NCBI GenBank assembly: GCA_944390775.1
Contig: CALXQQ010000025.1
Span: 1 to 34,359 of the forward strand
Length of the DNA stretch: 34,359 bases
Origin: an uncultured Alphaproteobacteria bacterium
GTDB taxonomy: Bacteria; Pseudomonadota; Alphaproteobacteria; UBA3830
Direction: 5' to 3'
This document shows positions 23,492 to 32,030 of the stretch, piece after piece. Made by a program: the position numbers and the translations under genes. Position 1 is the stretch's first letter. Every line of letters starts with the position of its first letter. The notes beneath the pieces were generated by a model. It searched no databases and was not told the DNA's origin. It saw only the letters and a program-made list of their open reading frames with translations.

Positions 23492-24085
23492 TTATACCTC
23501 CTTACGTTCTTTTAAATCACCATCTTCATCATATGTATCGATATATCCAACAGGCACCCCATCTTGAAAAGTTGCAATTTCTCGAATCACCCCAGAAGGA
23601 TAAAATGATACCTTTTCTCCATTCAACAAATTCGCATTGTATGTTGAGGTTTCTAGAGGAGTTCCATCAGGATAATAAAGTCGACACTCTCCATCCAATA
23701 ATCCCGCAACATAATTTGCTTCGCGAATAACATTGCCAGCAGCGTCATATACAATCATCTCTCCGTCAAATTGACCGTCATGATAGTGTGCTATCGTAGA
23801 TAGACGACCATTAGCAAAAAAATGCGCTTCACCCTCCAGACGACCATTGCTGAAATTTAACGACATCAGTAGCTGATCACCCTGAAAAATCTCAGCTTGA
23901 CCCGATAGTAAACCATCCTCAAAATTTAACTTTTGAACTATTTTACCGTTGACATCAAACACTAACATTTCTCCATGTGGTTTGCCGTCTTTCATGTGCA
24001 TTGTCTGCTGTAACCGACCATCCGGATCTCGTACCTCCAGCACGTCATCAGTAGATGCCGTCACATTGTTTTCTTGCTCGCTCAT
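23492..24085 (-). CDS. MORN-repeat (YwqK-like) protein
   Basis: A 197-residue soluble protein of about seven MORN-type units (DGKPHGE, DGLLSGQ, NGRLEGE, DGQFDGE, AGLLDGE, NLLNGE, DGVPVGY), each about 22 residues with a beta-hairpin pattern (YYPDG or FFANG). YwqK-like MORN proteins are often encoded beside toxins and thought to act as immunity or adaptor proteins. Here it sits between vgrG (6 nt) and the PAAR-like gene (3 nt), so an adaptor/chaperone role for spike loading is a reasonable inference. No signal peptide. The Shine-Dalgarno (agga) lies in the end of vgrG. Confidence 0.85.
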   Translation of the reverse strand: MSEQENNVTASTDDVLEVRDPDGRLQQTMHMKDGKPHGEMLVFDVNGKIVQKLNFEDGLLSGQAEIFQGDQLLMSLNFSNGRLEGEAHFFANGRLSTIAHYHDGQFDGEMIVYDAAGNVIREANYVAGLLDGECRLYYPDGTPLETSTYNANLLNGEKVSFYPSGVIREIATFQDGVPVGYIDTYDEDGDLKERKEV

Positions 24086-24091
24086 TCATTC

Positions 24092-26284
24092 CTATCCAAT
24101 TTTTACTATGCCTGTCAGCTGAACCATTGCTCCAGCAACCTTGCTCACACCCGTGCCATTGATTTGTATGATCGCTCCTCCTAATTCCGCAGATATAGTA
24201 CCCTTTGCCGCAAATTTCATAAGTGCACTAAGCTCCATATTCAAGGTAGCACTGGCCTTGAAGTTTGTGCCCGCCTTTAGATCCATCCCTGTACCCGCTT
24301 GTATTTTGGCATCTGTTCCGGATTTTATCGATGCAGCAGTTCCTGAACTTACCTTCAACTCCGTGCCAGCTTTAATAGTGAGCTTTTGGCCAGCATTAAC
24401 ATCCATACCTTGACCCGATTTAATCGTTACCTCTTTGCCCGCTTCTATCGTAACATTATCACTCGCTTTGATAGTAATATTTCCTGTAACATCACATGTA
24501 AGATCACCTTTTGAAAGTGTAATCGTGCGATTTCCCTTCTTTAGAGTTATAGAATCATTCCCCTCATCAAGCTGAATGGTGCTGTTCCCTTTTTTTATCG
24601 TGTAAATAAGATCTCCTTCCGTTAACTCTACTTGCTCATTTCCTTTAGTCAGAGTTAAAGAATGATTGGCAGGTTTGTCCCCTCCCGCACCTAAGGTAAT
24701 CGTGCGATTTCCTTTCTGCAGCGTTAAAGTATCATCAGACTCAGTAATAGTCGTTGTACGAGAATTGACTATCTCTATCGTGACGTCTTTTTGTGCATGC
24801 AGATAAATTTCCTCCTTGTCTTTTTCGTCATTGAAACGTAACTCGTTAAATCCTGCCTCATTAGTAAATGTCACTGTTTTTAACGCCGATTTCATAGATT
24901 CCTTATCAGAATAAGGCGGCAAATTTTTATCATTATATACACAGCCAACTACGAGTGGCCTGTCGGGATCACCTTCCAAAAACGATACCACAACTTCCTG
25001 ACCAACACGCGGAACCATCACCATACCCCAACTACTGCCAGCGACTTGTTGAGCTACTCGAACCCAACATGAACTATCATCCGTATTGGCCTTTTTCCCC
25101 TTCTGATCCCAATGAAAATGTATCTTGATAGCACAATGCTCGTTTCGGTAAATTTCCTCCCCCGATGGACACACAACTACAGCCGTTTGTGTCCCGTAAA
25201 TTCTTGGCTTGCGAGCCAATCTGGGTGGCCTGAATTCCACTCCCTGCTTGAAAGCACAAAATCTATTGCTATAAGCAAAGTTATTATATGCAGATACGGA
25301 AACATGATGCTCCACCGATAACACCACAAATGCCGCGTTAAATATAGAAGATGGATGCCCAGATATCTTAAAACTATAACCAGGAATCAAATTTGCAATG
25401 GTAGAATCTCCATATAATAAACAATGAGTAACCTCAAAAAGCTCCGCTCGCAATTTAGTTAAATCTGTTCCTTCCTGTTGCGTGGAAAAATTACCAGGAT
25501 ATTCATAATAACACTGCCCAGAATCATATTTTGATGCCGATTTTCCATATAACGCATTGCTGGAATTTGTATAGTTATAATCCGCAACCGCACTGGAGCC
25601 AGTATTAACCGTGGTCTCCATTTTTGCATTGTATAACACCCCCATTGGCATGGTTTGGCTAATGCTTTTAGCAAACGTAGATTCCCCTAAATCTTCATGA
25701 GCACTGGAATTATCTGCGATAACCAGCGTATGTTTGTCTGCTGTGTGCTGAAAAAAGTAAAATATCCCTTCTTCTTCCATCAAACGCGAAATAAAATTGA
25801 AACTGCTTTCTGCATATTGCACACAAAACTCTCGAACCGTTTTGCCTCGTGTTTTTGCTTTAAGCGAAATATCCTTAATCCCACCTTCACTCAAAACCGC
25901 TTTAATTATGCTAACCGCATCTTTTTTCTGAAAAATCAAATGGTTTCTATCTAAAGTCAGCAGCCATAATTTTGGTCTAATAGTTACGTGATATTCCGTG
26001 AGATACGTCGTATCTTTTAACTCCGTCCTGCCCTGAGAAAATTGAGCAATTATTCCGTTTATATTTCTTTCCTGTTTATCAGATTTAATCGTAATTGTAA
26101 TAGGCGTATTAAGCGCTTTTTCCAAATCAATATTATCCTTTGGACTTAAAATAGTCGCACGAAATTCAAACAATTGAGAAATAGCTTCATGTCCATCAAG
26201 CGAAACTAAAACAACATCTTGTCCAACAATCGAAGACTTAACACTAATCAGGAGATTTTTTTGATTTTGAAGCGCTATGTTCAT
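24092..26284 (-). CDS. vgrG: Type VI secretion spike protein VgrG
   Basis: A 730-residue spike protein. The N-terminal half has the gp27-like domain (FEFRATILSP, IIAQFSQGRTE, FCVQYAESSFNFISRLMEEEGIFYFF) and gp5-like OB domain with CWVRVAQQVAGSSWGMVMVPRVGQEVVVSFLEGDPDRPLVVG, diagnostic of VgrG. The C-terminal 260 residues are a long beta-helix of short repeats (GNRTITL, IKAGT, KSGT units), with no effector domain fused. In T6SS such proteins tip the Hcp tube and are capped by PAAR proteins. The ATG at 26284 (aaggt 7 nt before) is preferred to a GTG at 26293. It is the first gene of a vgrG-MORN-DUF4280-HIT unit; no tss core genes are visible. Confidence 0.95.
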   Translation of the reverse strand: MNIALQNQKNLLISVKSSIVGQDVVLVSLDGHEAISQLFEFRATILSPKDNIDLEKALNTPITITIKSDKQERNINGIIAQFSQGRTELKDTTYLTEYHVTIRPKLWLLTLDRNHLIFQKKDAVSIIKAVLSEGGIKDISLKAKTRGKTVREFCVQYAESSFNFISRLMEEEGIFYFFQHTADKHTLVIADNSSAHEDLGESTFAKSISQTMPMGVLYNAKMETTVNTGSSAVADYNYTNSSNALYGKSASKYDSGQCYYEYPGNFSTQQEGTDLTKLRAELFEVTHCLLYGDSTIANLIPGYSFKISGHPSSIFNAAFVVLSVEHHVSVSAYNNFAYSNRFCAFKQGVEFRPPRLARKPRIYGTQTAVVVCPSGEEIYRNEHCAIKIHFHWDQKGKKANTDDSSCWVRVAQQVAGSSWGMVMVPRVGQEVVVSFLEGDPDRPLVVGCVYNDKNLPPYSDKESMKSALKTVTFTNEAGFNELRFNDEKDKEEIYLHAQKDVTIEIVNSRTTTITESDDTLTLQKGNRTITLGAGGDKPANHSLTLTKGNEQVELTEGDLIYTIKKGNSTIQLDEGNDSITLKKGNRTITLSKGDLTCDVTGNITIKASDNVTIEAGKEVTIKSGQGMDVNAGQKLTIKAGTELKVSSGTAASIKSGTDAKIQAGTGMDLKAGTNFKASATLNMELSALMKFAAKGTISAELGGAIIQINGTGVSKVAGAMVQLTGIVKIG

Positions 26285-26398
26285 CAAAAACACCTTAAAT
26301 TTGTTTTTAATATTACATAACTATTAATGCAATCGCAATGTAACCTTTTATTTACTTATATAAAGTACACTAAACATGTGTGTAGTGTATGGAACAAA

Positions 26399-27358
26399 AT
26401 GGCGGATGTTTTTCATAAAGAAAACGACTTAGAAAAAAATTCCCCCAGTTATCCTAGGTATAAGGGAGGTTTTTTCGAGCGGAACAAACATGTATCTGTA
26501 AGCATAATTTTCTCCTGTTTTCTATTTGTTATGCTATTCGCTATGCAGAAAACAAAGTTCTTTATGGATCTCATTCCGCGCTTGAGAGGTGAAATTGCAT
26601 TAAACTCCGAATATGTTATCACTACCACAGAGCATAACTATCCAATTATCATCCATAACGATGACGATATTTCGACACAACAGCTACGCTTCTCCGGAAC
26701 ACTCAAATCGACTTTCGATGATGCAGCTTATCACTTTTGCAAACCCGATGATACGATATTAGAAGTGGGCGCTTTTTTTGGATATAACACCATTAATATT
26801 GCGCATAAGCTTGAAGGAGCAGGAAAAATCTTTGCATTTGAAGCTCATCCGCAAATCTATAAATATCTCAGCAAAAGCATAATGCTCAACGATCTAGAAA
26901 ACATTGTAAGCCTACAAAATATCGCATTAGCTGAAAATCCAGGCAAATGCACGATGATAGACTATTTAGACAACTCGTCTGTTGCAGACCTAAACCAAAA
27001 AAACATAAGACGCATAACTGTAGATGCCTCAACAATTGATGCAGAGAGCGCCAATAAAAATATAACTTTTTTGCTTATTGATGTTCCTGGACACGCCTTT
27101 AAAATCTTGAAGGGCGCGCAACAATTGCTAGATAATGCTCAGCCCACATTGCGTATTTTAATGGCTGTTGATGTAAACTCCTCTGCAAAACATAGTAATA
27201 TCACTGAAGAGATAAATAATCTAAAACAACGTGGATTTAGAATTTATATTGTTGATGATGACTGCGACACTGAAGAGATAACATCATCGAAGGAGATTAT
27301 CGACCAAAAACAAGTCGTATTACTTGTAACGAAAAGTGAAGTGCGAGATGATGAATGA
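26399..27358 (+). CDS. Membrane-anchored FkbM-family methyltransferase
   Basis: A 319-residue SAM-dependent methyltransferase with an N-terminal hydrophobic helix (about 33-49, SVSIIFSCFLFVMLFAM). The SAM loop is LEVGAFFGYN (121-130), where most have DVGANxGxxT, followed by GKIFAFEAHPQIYKYL (acidic loop) and LLIDVPGHAFKILKGA, the FkbM signature position where relatives have KIDVEGxE.xVLKGA. FkbM enzymes methylate sugars, lipids or other O-groups. The helix suggests an inner-membrane position. The ATG at 26399 is chosen (gga upstream, 4-8 nt); an ATG at 26327 would add 24 residues without a Shine-Dalgarno. It overlaps the next gene by 4 nt (ATGA), a sign of a coupled operon. Substrate unknown. 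Confidence 0.8.
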   Translation: MADVFHKENDLEKNSPSYPRYKGGFFERNKHVSVSIIFSCFLFVMLFAMQKTKFFMDLIPRLRGEIALNSEYVITTTEHNYPIIIHNDDDISTQQLRFSGTLKSTFDDAAYHFCKPDDTILEVGAFFGYNTINIAHKLEGAGKIFAFEAHPQIYKYLSKSIMLNDLENIVSLQNIALAENPGKCTMIDYLDNSSVADLNQKNIRRITVDASTIDAESANKNITFLLIDVPGHAFKILKGAQQLLDNAQPTLRILMAVDVNSSAKHSNITEEINNLKQRGFRIYIVDDDCDTEEITSSKEIIDQKQVVLLVTKSEVRDDE

Positions 27359-29727
27359 TTAAACGTATCATAATGTGTAAATTCGCAATATTATTGGCTT
27401 TTGTCTGCAAGTTGCATGCATCGCAAGAAGCAAACGCAGATAGATTCCAAGATGAAAAATCTCGCATGTCGTTTAGCGAAAAAGTCGACATGTTAGAACA
27501 ACATATGAAACAAGCCAGCAGCAATCAACAAAACTCTGCACCATCAACACAATCGACAGAGCCCAAATCTGTAGATACAAACGACAAATTCCAAGATGAA
27601 AAATCCCGCATGTCGTTCGACGATAAAGTAAATATGGTAGACAATCTTATAAATGAAAAAAAACAAGATAATAGCTCGGAATCGGATAAAACTAAGGCCT
27701 CACAAACTGAGGGTGCCTCTTCTTCTGAAAACGGCGCAAAAAACGAGGAACCTGCTCCCTCCGAAAACGACCCAAAAACCGAGGAACCCGCTTCTTCTGA
27801 AAATGACGCAAAAACTGAGGAACCCGCTTCCTCAGCAAATGACGCAAAAACTGAGGAACATTCTTCCTCCGAAAACGACACAAAAACCGAGGAACATTCT
27901 TCCTCAGAAAACGACGCAAAAACTGAGGAACCTGCTTCCTCAGAAAATGACGCAAAAACCGAGGAACCCGCTTCCTCCGAAAACGACACAAAAACCGAGG
28001 AACCTGCTTCTTCCGAAAATGATACAAAAGCTGAGGAACCTGCTTCTTCCGAAAACGACGCAAAAACTGAGGAACCTGCTTCCCCCGAAAATGACGCAAA
28101 AACCGAGGAACATTCTTCCCCTGAAGCAACATCAAATGCCGGTGAGATATCTCTAGATGAAGATGACGAGTTAACATCTGCATCAAGCGAAGCCTCCGAA
28201 CACACAGGACATTCTCAACAAACATCAACAGAACTAAGCAACATAGATGCCCCCCTGGAGGATACCCTAGATGACGATGATAATTTTAACGATGACCCGC
28301 TTGATCTGAACTTAGAATCAACGGACACGGAACCATCTGTAAATGCGCCATCAAATTCAAACGCACCGCAAACAGCGACAACCAATGAAACAACAAATGA
28401 AACAGCTCCATCTGTAACCCCTCCTACCCAAACTACTAACCCAACGATTCCGGACACAGAGGCAGATGACACCGAAGAAACCAAAGAAGAACCGAGCGGA
28501 ATTTCTTCCATCCTGCAGGAATCATTTCCTACAGAAGAAACTGCTGACAGGATATTAAGCCACTGTTTTAGATTTGTAGATCAATCTTACGTCGTAAATG
28601 TTGCTCGTTGTTTACAAAATTGTCGCGCACAAATTCGTTCACAGGTACAACAATTTGAACAAGCAACAACCCTCGCCTTGATGGAAGAAACGCAGCAAAA
28701 CCTGGACAACTTCGACAAAAATCTAACGGAATTATTGCGACATTTCCCAAATGTTACATTGGATGAAAAAACAACTCGACTACTAATAAATGACAAACTA
28801 AATATTTTGGAAAACTTGCGAACAATGCTTAAGTCGATAGATCTAGATACACTCAATAAATTGCAAGCGGCATTTGGCGGCTATTCATCAGACGAAGAAA
28901 CGCCTGCAGCAGAATTAGCAGCAATAGCAGATCAGCTACTAACCGAATTGTGCAAAACCATTCAAAATCTGCAACTCAATCTATCAGACCTAGTAAAACG
29001 CAATGCACGTTTGGCGGATCGCATTGATCTATTTCACAAAACCGGATCATGGCAGTCTAGCGAACAAATCGATGCATTCTTCAGTGAGGAGCAAAATGGT
29101 CTCGCCAACCTCTCTGCCTTGAGACAAAATGATCCAAATGCATTCCTGTTATCCCAACAAGATAACATAACTGATCTAAAAACGCTGGTTCGTGAATTAT
29201 TAGATAGATTGAACACCGTCAGAGCCCCAAATGAAAACGTCATGAAAGAAAGAATGGAATATCTGCGTGATGTCTACAATAAAGCAGATAACTATAACTA
29301 TGCAGACAAACTTCAAGCTATAGAAAAATCAGCGACCCTGTATAACGATCTGCTGCTAAGCTCAATACAAGGAGGAGATACAAGCAGCGTAGGAGACAAA
29401 GTGATTACAGTGCAAAAAGTCGATGAATTAAAAGAAGGAGTAATCGCTGAGCTGCTGGGCAATATGATGAGTATCCTTGATACCTATAAGATGCGCATTA
29501 ATTCCGATCCAAATTCTCGTCGACAATTCTCTGATTTGGTAACTTTAATAAAAAACAAAAAAGTAGAATATCTACAAGCAGCAAATTCATTTATGAAAGG
29601 CATGGCTCTAACAGAAGCAGTCGGTCGCTTTAACCAATTCGCTCAAGAAAATAACTTTGCAACCCCATCTAATATTCCACCAATACCTACAAACGATGAG
29701 ATGAAAAATTTAGAGCAATTTTTGTAA
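27355..29727 (+). CDS. Large repeat-rich secreted protein, coupled to the FkbM gene
   Basis: A 790-residue protein with a likely signal peptide (MCKFAILLAFVCKLHASQEANA region; start at 27355 or 27373). The N-terminus holds two copies of FQDEKSRMSF..KV.M, about 50 residues apart. Residues 123-254 are eleven 12-residue acidic repeats (SSENDAKTEEPA), followed by an acidic, disordered Asp/Thr/Ser segment to about 385. The last 400 residues are predicted alpha-helical and coiled-coil-like with two Cys near LSHCFRFVDQS and CLQNCRAQ. No known domain is seen. Its start codon overlaps the FkbM stop (ATGA) and has no Shine-Dalgarno of its own, so translation probably depends on the upstream gene. A host-interaction role is only inferred from the secreted, repetitive design. 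Confidence 0.75.
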   Translation: MIKRIIMCKFAILLAFVCKLHASQEANADRFQDEKSRMSFSEKVDMLEQHMKQASSNQQNSAPSTQSTEPKSVDTNDKFQDEKSRMSFDDKVNMVDNLINEKKQDNSSESDKTKASQTEGASSSENGAKNEEPAPSENDPKTEEPASSENDAKTEEPASSANDAKTEEHSSSENDTKTEEHSSSENDAKTEEPASSENDAKTEEPASSENDTKTEEPASSENDTKAEEPASSENDAKTEEPASPENDAKTEEHSSPEATSNAGEISLDEDDELTSASSEASEHTGHSQQTSTELSNIDAPLEDTLDDDDNFNDDPLDLNLESTDTEPSVNAPSNSNAPQTATTNETTNETAPSVTPPTQTTNPTIPDTEADDTEETKEEPSGISSILQESFPTEETADRILSHCFRFVDQSYVVNVARCLQNCRAQIRSQVQQFEQATTLALMEETQQNLDNFDKNLTELLRHFPNVTLDEKTTRLLINDKLNILENLRTMLKSIDLDTLNKLQAAFGGYSSDEETPAAELAAIADQLLTELCKTIQNLQLNLSDLVKRNARLADRIDLFHKTGSWQSSEQIDAFFSEEQNGLANLSALRQNDPNAFLLSQQDNITDLKTLVRELLDRLNTVRAPNENVMKERMEYLRDVYNKADNYNYADKLQAIEKSATLYNDLLLSSIQGGDTSSVGDKVITVQKVDELKEGVIAELLGNMMSILDTYKMRINSDPNSRRQFSDLVTLIKNKKVEYLQAANSFMKGMALTEAVGRFNQFAQENNFATPSNIPPIPTNDEMKNLEQFL
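27721..28116 (+). repeat. Eleven 36-bp tandem repeats
   Basis: Eleven in-frame 36-bp units coding for SSENDAKTEEPA-type dodecapeptides, with no indels. Most changes swap single residues (A/T, P/H). Number likely varies between isolates. Confidence 0.95.
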
Positions 29728-29822
29728 AATCAAAAGTTACTATAGCTTTCTTAACTTTCTTTTAATACAATTCAAATGCAAGATATTGATACGGTTGGTC
29801 GAGTATTGTAGGAGTAGTTTGA

Positions 29823-30602
29823 GTGATAAATAAATGCCTAATAGCAAGCATAATAGTTGGAACAAGTTCTGTTCTTGGACAAACAACAATCCCTGAAAAT
29901 TTCAGTGGTTTATACGCAGGACTAGGCGTTTCTGTTGCATATCAACGTACCAATTTAACACAAGATTCAGCCCTGTTAACTTGGGCTCGTCCAGAAGGAG
30001 CAATTGGCTATTTTCCTTTACGCAATATTTATTGGGCTGCAACCTCCTTAGATCTAACCTCCATCAGCTCTATTAGACCTGCAGGTTCGATTGAAATTGG
30101 GTACGGAAAACCCATAAATGACAAATTTTATTTCGGCGCCGCAATTACTCTAGATTTATCATCCACAAAAAGCACAAGAAAAGCATTTACTGGTGTATTT
30201 GATGATATTCAGCTTCGAGCTCGAGGCAACTCACTATTTATCGGACTTAGACTGGGATATTATTTACCCTGCATAAACAGTTTAGCGGTTTTTCGTGTTG
30301 GAGGATCATACGTAGGTTCAGATGCCCTGCTTGAAGAGAGAAACACAGATCTTTCTTTTCATGCGAAATTGCACAATTTCACTCCAACCATCGGATTAGA
30401 AATAGAAAAACCACTTGCAAAAAACCTGTCAATTCGCCTACAAGCCGACTGTAGAATTATTTGCAAGCGCAAACTATCCAGTGGCATGGAATTGGACCTA
30501 AACAATGTTCGATCATATGGCGGAGAACAAACAGTAAAGTTATCCACGGAAAGTTACGGAATACGTTGCATGATTATATATAAGATACCATGTACAACCT
30601 AA
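29823..30602 (+). CDS. Outer-membrane beta-barrel-type protein
   Basis: A 259-residue protein with a signal peptide (MINKCLIASIIVGTSSVLGQ) and alternating hydrophobic/polar strands with aromatic residues, such as FSGLYAGLGVSVAYQRTN, AGSIEIGYGKPINDKFYFGAAITL and SLFIGLRLGYYL. This is the pattern of small 8-stranded opacity or OmpA-like barrels. It ends IYKIPCTT, so the usual final aromatic residue is missing, and has a few Cys, which is unusual for barrels. The start is a GTG at 29823 preceded by aggag (29810-29814) with 8 nt spacing. It sits between two secreted repeat proteins. Structural prediction would decide barrel versus other beta protein. Confidence 0.6.
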   Translation: MINKCLIASIIVGTSSVLGQTTIPENFSGLYAGLGVSVAYQRTNLTQDSALLTWARPEGAIGYFPLRNIYWAATSLDLTSISSIRPAGSIEIGYGKPINDKFYFGAAITLDLSSTKSTRKAFTGVFDDIQLRARGNSLFIGLRLGYYLPCINSLAVFRVGGSYVGSDALLEERNTDLSFHAKLHNFTPTIGLEIEKPLAKNLSIRLQADCRIICKRKLSSGMELDLNNVRSYGGEQTVKLSTESYGIRCMIIYKIPCTT

Positions 30603-30679
30603 CTGAATACGCGAATATCATCCTGTGCCCAGCTAGGATTTATTGGGCAAATTTTTGTTTTAAAAAGAGGAGTGTTTTT

Positions 30680-31870
30680 ATGAAAAAAAACTGGATTGCA
30701 ATCACATTAGGTGTGTTTGGATTATTTGCGTCGTCTGCTCAAGGCATGGGCCGACCCACAATAGGAGAAATAGTAAAAGGAGGACTAATTCCTGAAGCCT
30801 GGGATCTTGTTCGTGTCTTAGGCCAAAATCCAACAACACAATCGCTAAATGCAGGAGAAAATTTTGTAGAAAATTTGAGATCTGCTTTAGCTAGTACATC
30901 ACCACAAATGCTCGCACTTCAGACATCTCTGACTGATCAAGGCTATGACGCATCCGGCAGTGATTTAACTCACAAAGACCAAGTCACCGCTGCGCTTGCC
31001 TCTCAACAAAAACTCACTGATCAAGGATACGATGCATCCGGCACTGATTTAACCCACAAAAAGCAAGTTACCGCTGCACTTGCTTCTCAACGAAAACTTA
31101 ACGATCAAGGATACGATGCATCTGGCAACGATTTAACTCATAAAAAGCAAGTTACCGCTGCGCTTGCCTCTCAACAAAAGCTCACTGATCAAGGCTATGA
31201 CGCATCTGGCAGTGATTTAACCCACAAAGATCAAGTCACCGCTGCGCTTACTTCTCAACAAAAACTCACTGATCAAGGGTATGATGCATCCGGCAGTGAT
31301 TTAACTCACAAAGATCAAGTCACCGCTGCGCTTGCTTCTCAACAAAAACTAACCGAGCAAGGCTATGACGCATCCGGCAGTGATTTAACCCACAAAAATC
31401 AAGTAACCGCAGCACTCGATGCTCAACGAAAACTAGCAGAGCAAGGGTACAGCAGTGATGGTCACGATTTAATCTCCCTAAACGAATACAATCAGCTTTC
31501 TGAGAGAGCTGTCCTACTAGAACAAGCTATTAGCGTAAACAATATTATGCCCAATGTCTGGACTGCTATTCTTGCATCTTCCCTTCTTACGAGAGATGTT
31601 GTATCGTATGTTACCAGCGAAAATCTCCTACTGAGCGATGAAGATATTGCGAATCATCACAACAGCGGCGGTTCAAATCCGAAAAACTCATCAGAGCTAA
31701 CAGCGCTAGACAAAGCGAAGCTATTACGTTCCTGGATTATGCGCTTTAGCCCTACCAAACACACGCAGAGTGATCTAGATAATTTCCAAATACACCTCAC
31801 GGATGGAGATTTCTATCTAGGCACGAACAGCGGAGATCCTGATCATTCGCTACACTTAAAACTGAGCTAA
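30680..31870 (+). CDS. Secreted protein with six 28-residue repeats (QGYDASGxDLTHK)
   Basis: A 396-residue protein. The signal peptide MKKNWIAITLGVFGLFASSAQG is probably cleaved after AQG. Residues 84-251 are six nearly identical 28-residue units, L-T-D-Q-G-Y-D-A-S-G-S-D-L-T-H-K-.-Q-V-T-A-A-L-A-S-Q-.-K, followed by a seventh degenerate one (AEQGYSSDGHDLISLNEYNQ). Each unit looks like a loop with DASGSD, which could be an ion-binding turn, plus a helix, so the region may form a superhelical rod. The C-terminal 110 residues are helical, then acidic. No known family. The start at 30680 is set by the gagg Shine-Dalgarno (spacing 7-9); an earlier in-frame ATG at 30590 has no signal peptide. Confidence 0.8.
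   Translation: MKKNWIAITLGVFGLFASSAQGMGRPTIGEIVKGGLIPEAWDLVRVLGQNPTTQSLNAGENFVENLRSALASTSPQMLALQTSLTDQGYDASGSDLTHKDQVTAALASQQKLTDQGYDASGTDLTHKKQVTAALASQRKLNDQGYDASGNDLTHKKQVTAALASQQKLTDQGYDASGSDLTHKDQVTAALTSQQKLTDQGYDASGSDLTHKDQVTAALASQQKLTEQGYDASGSDLTHKNQVTAALDAQRKLAEQGYSSDGHDLISLNEYNQLSERAVLLEQAISVNNIMPNVWTAILASSLLTRDVVSYVTSENLLLSDEDIANHHNSGGSNPKNSSELTALDKAKLLRSWIMRFSPTKHTQSDLDNFQIHLTDGDFYLGTNSGDPDHSLHLKLS
30929..31432 (+). repeat. Six 84-bp tandem repeats
   Basis: Exact 84-bp period starting at 30929, with only a few differences per unit, mostly third-position changes and single residue swaps (S/T/N, D/K/N). In-frame expansion or contraction by 28 residues is expected. Confidence 0.96.
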
Positions 31871-31974
31871 CGCGTTCACTTAACGTCGCTGCGATAATCA
31901 CTATCGGCATACACTTGTCATTATTGATTATCGTGGTGACATCACAAAAAACACAACTCACGATATATTTAGAG

Positions 31975-32002
31975 TTGCAAGTTTCCCCCATTGAGCTATA
32001 CT
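31975..32002 (+). promoter_or_regulatory. Promoter of the glutaredoxin-like gene
   Basis: TTGCAA (31975-31980), 16 bp, TATACT (31997-32002); the start codon is 28 nt downstream behind cggagg. Confidence 0.65.
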
Positions 32003-32030
32003 AACTTTTAGTTGTACGGAGGAAATCGCA

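Noticed and set aside
23169-23567. Plus-strand open frame of 132 codons rich in Gly, Val and Ala
   Set aside because: It is the complement of the DUF4280 gene, whose Cys/Pro pattern and Shine-Dalgarno are convincing.
24092-26284. Effector domain fused to VgrG
   Set aside because: The C-terminus is only short beta-helix repeats up to the stop codon; no enzymatic motif is visible.
27525-28228. Long open frames antisense to the acidic repeat region
   Set aside because: The 36-bp repeats are stop-free in other frames too; no start signals and no family pattern.
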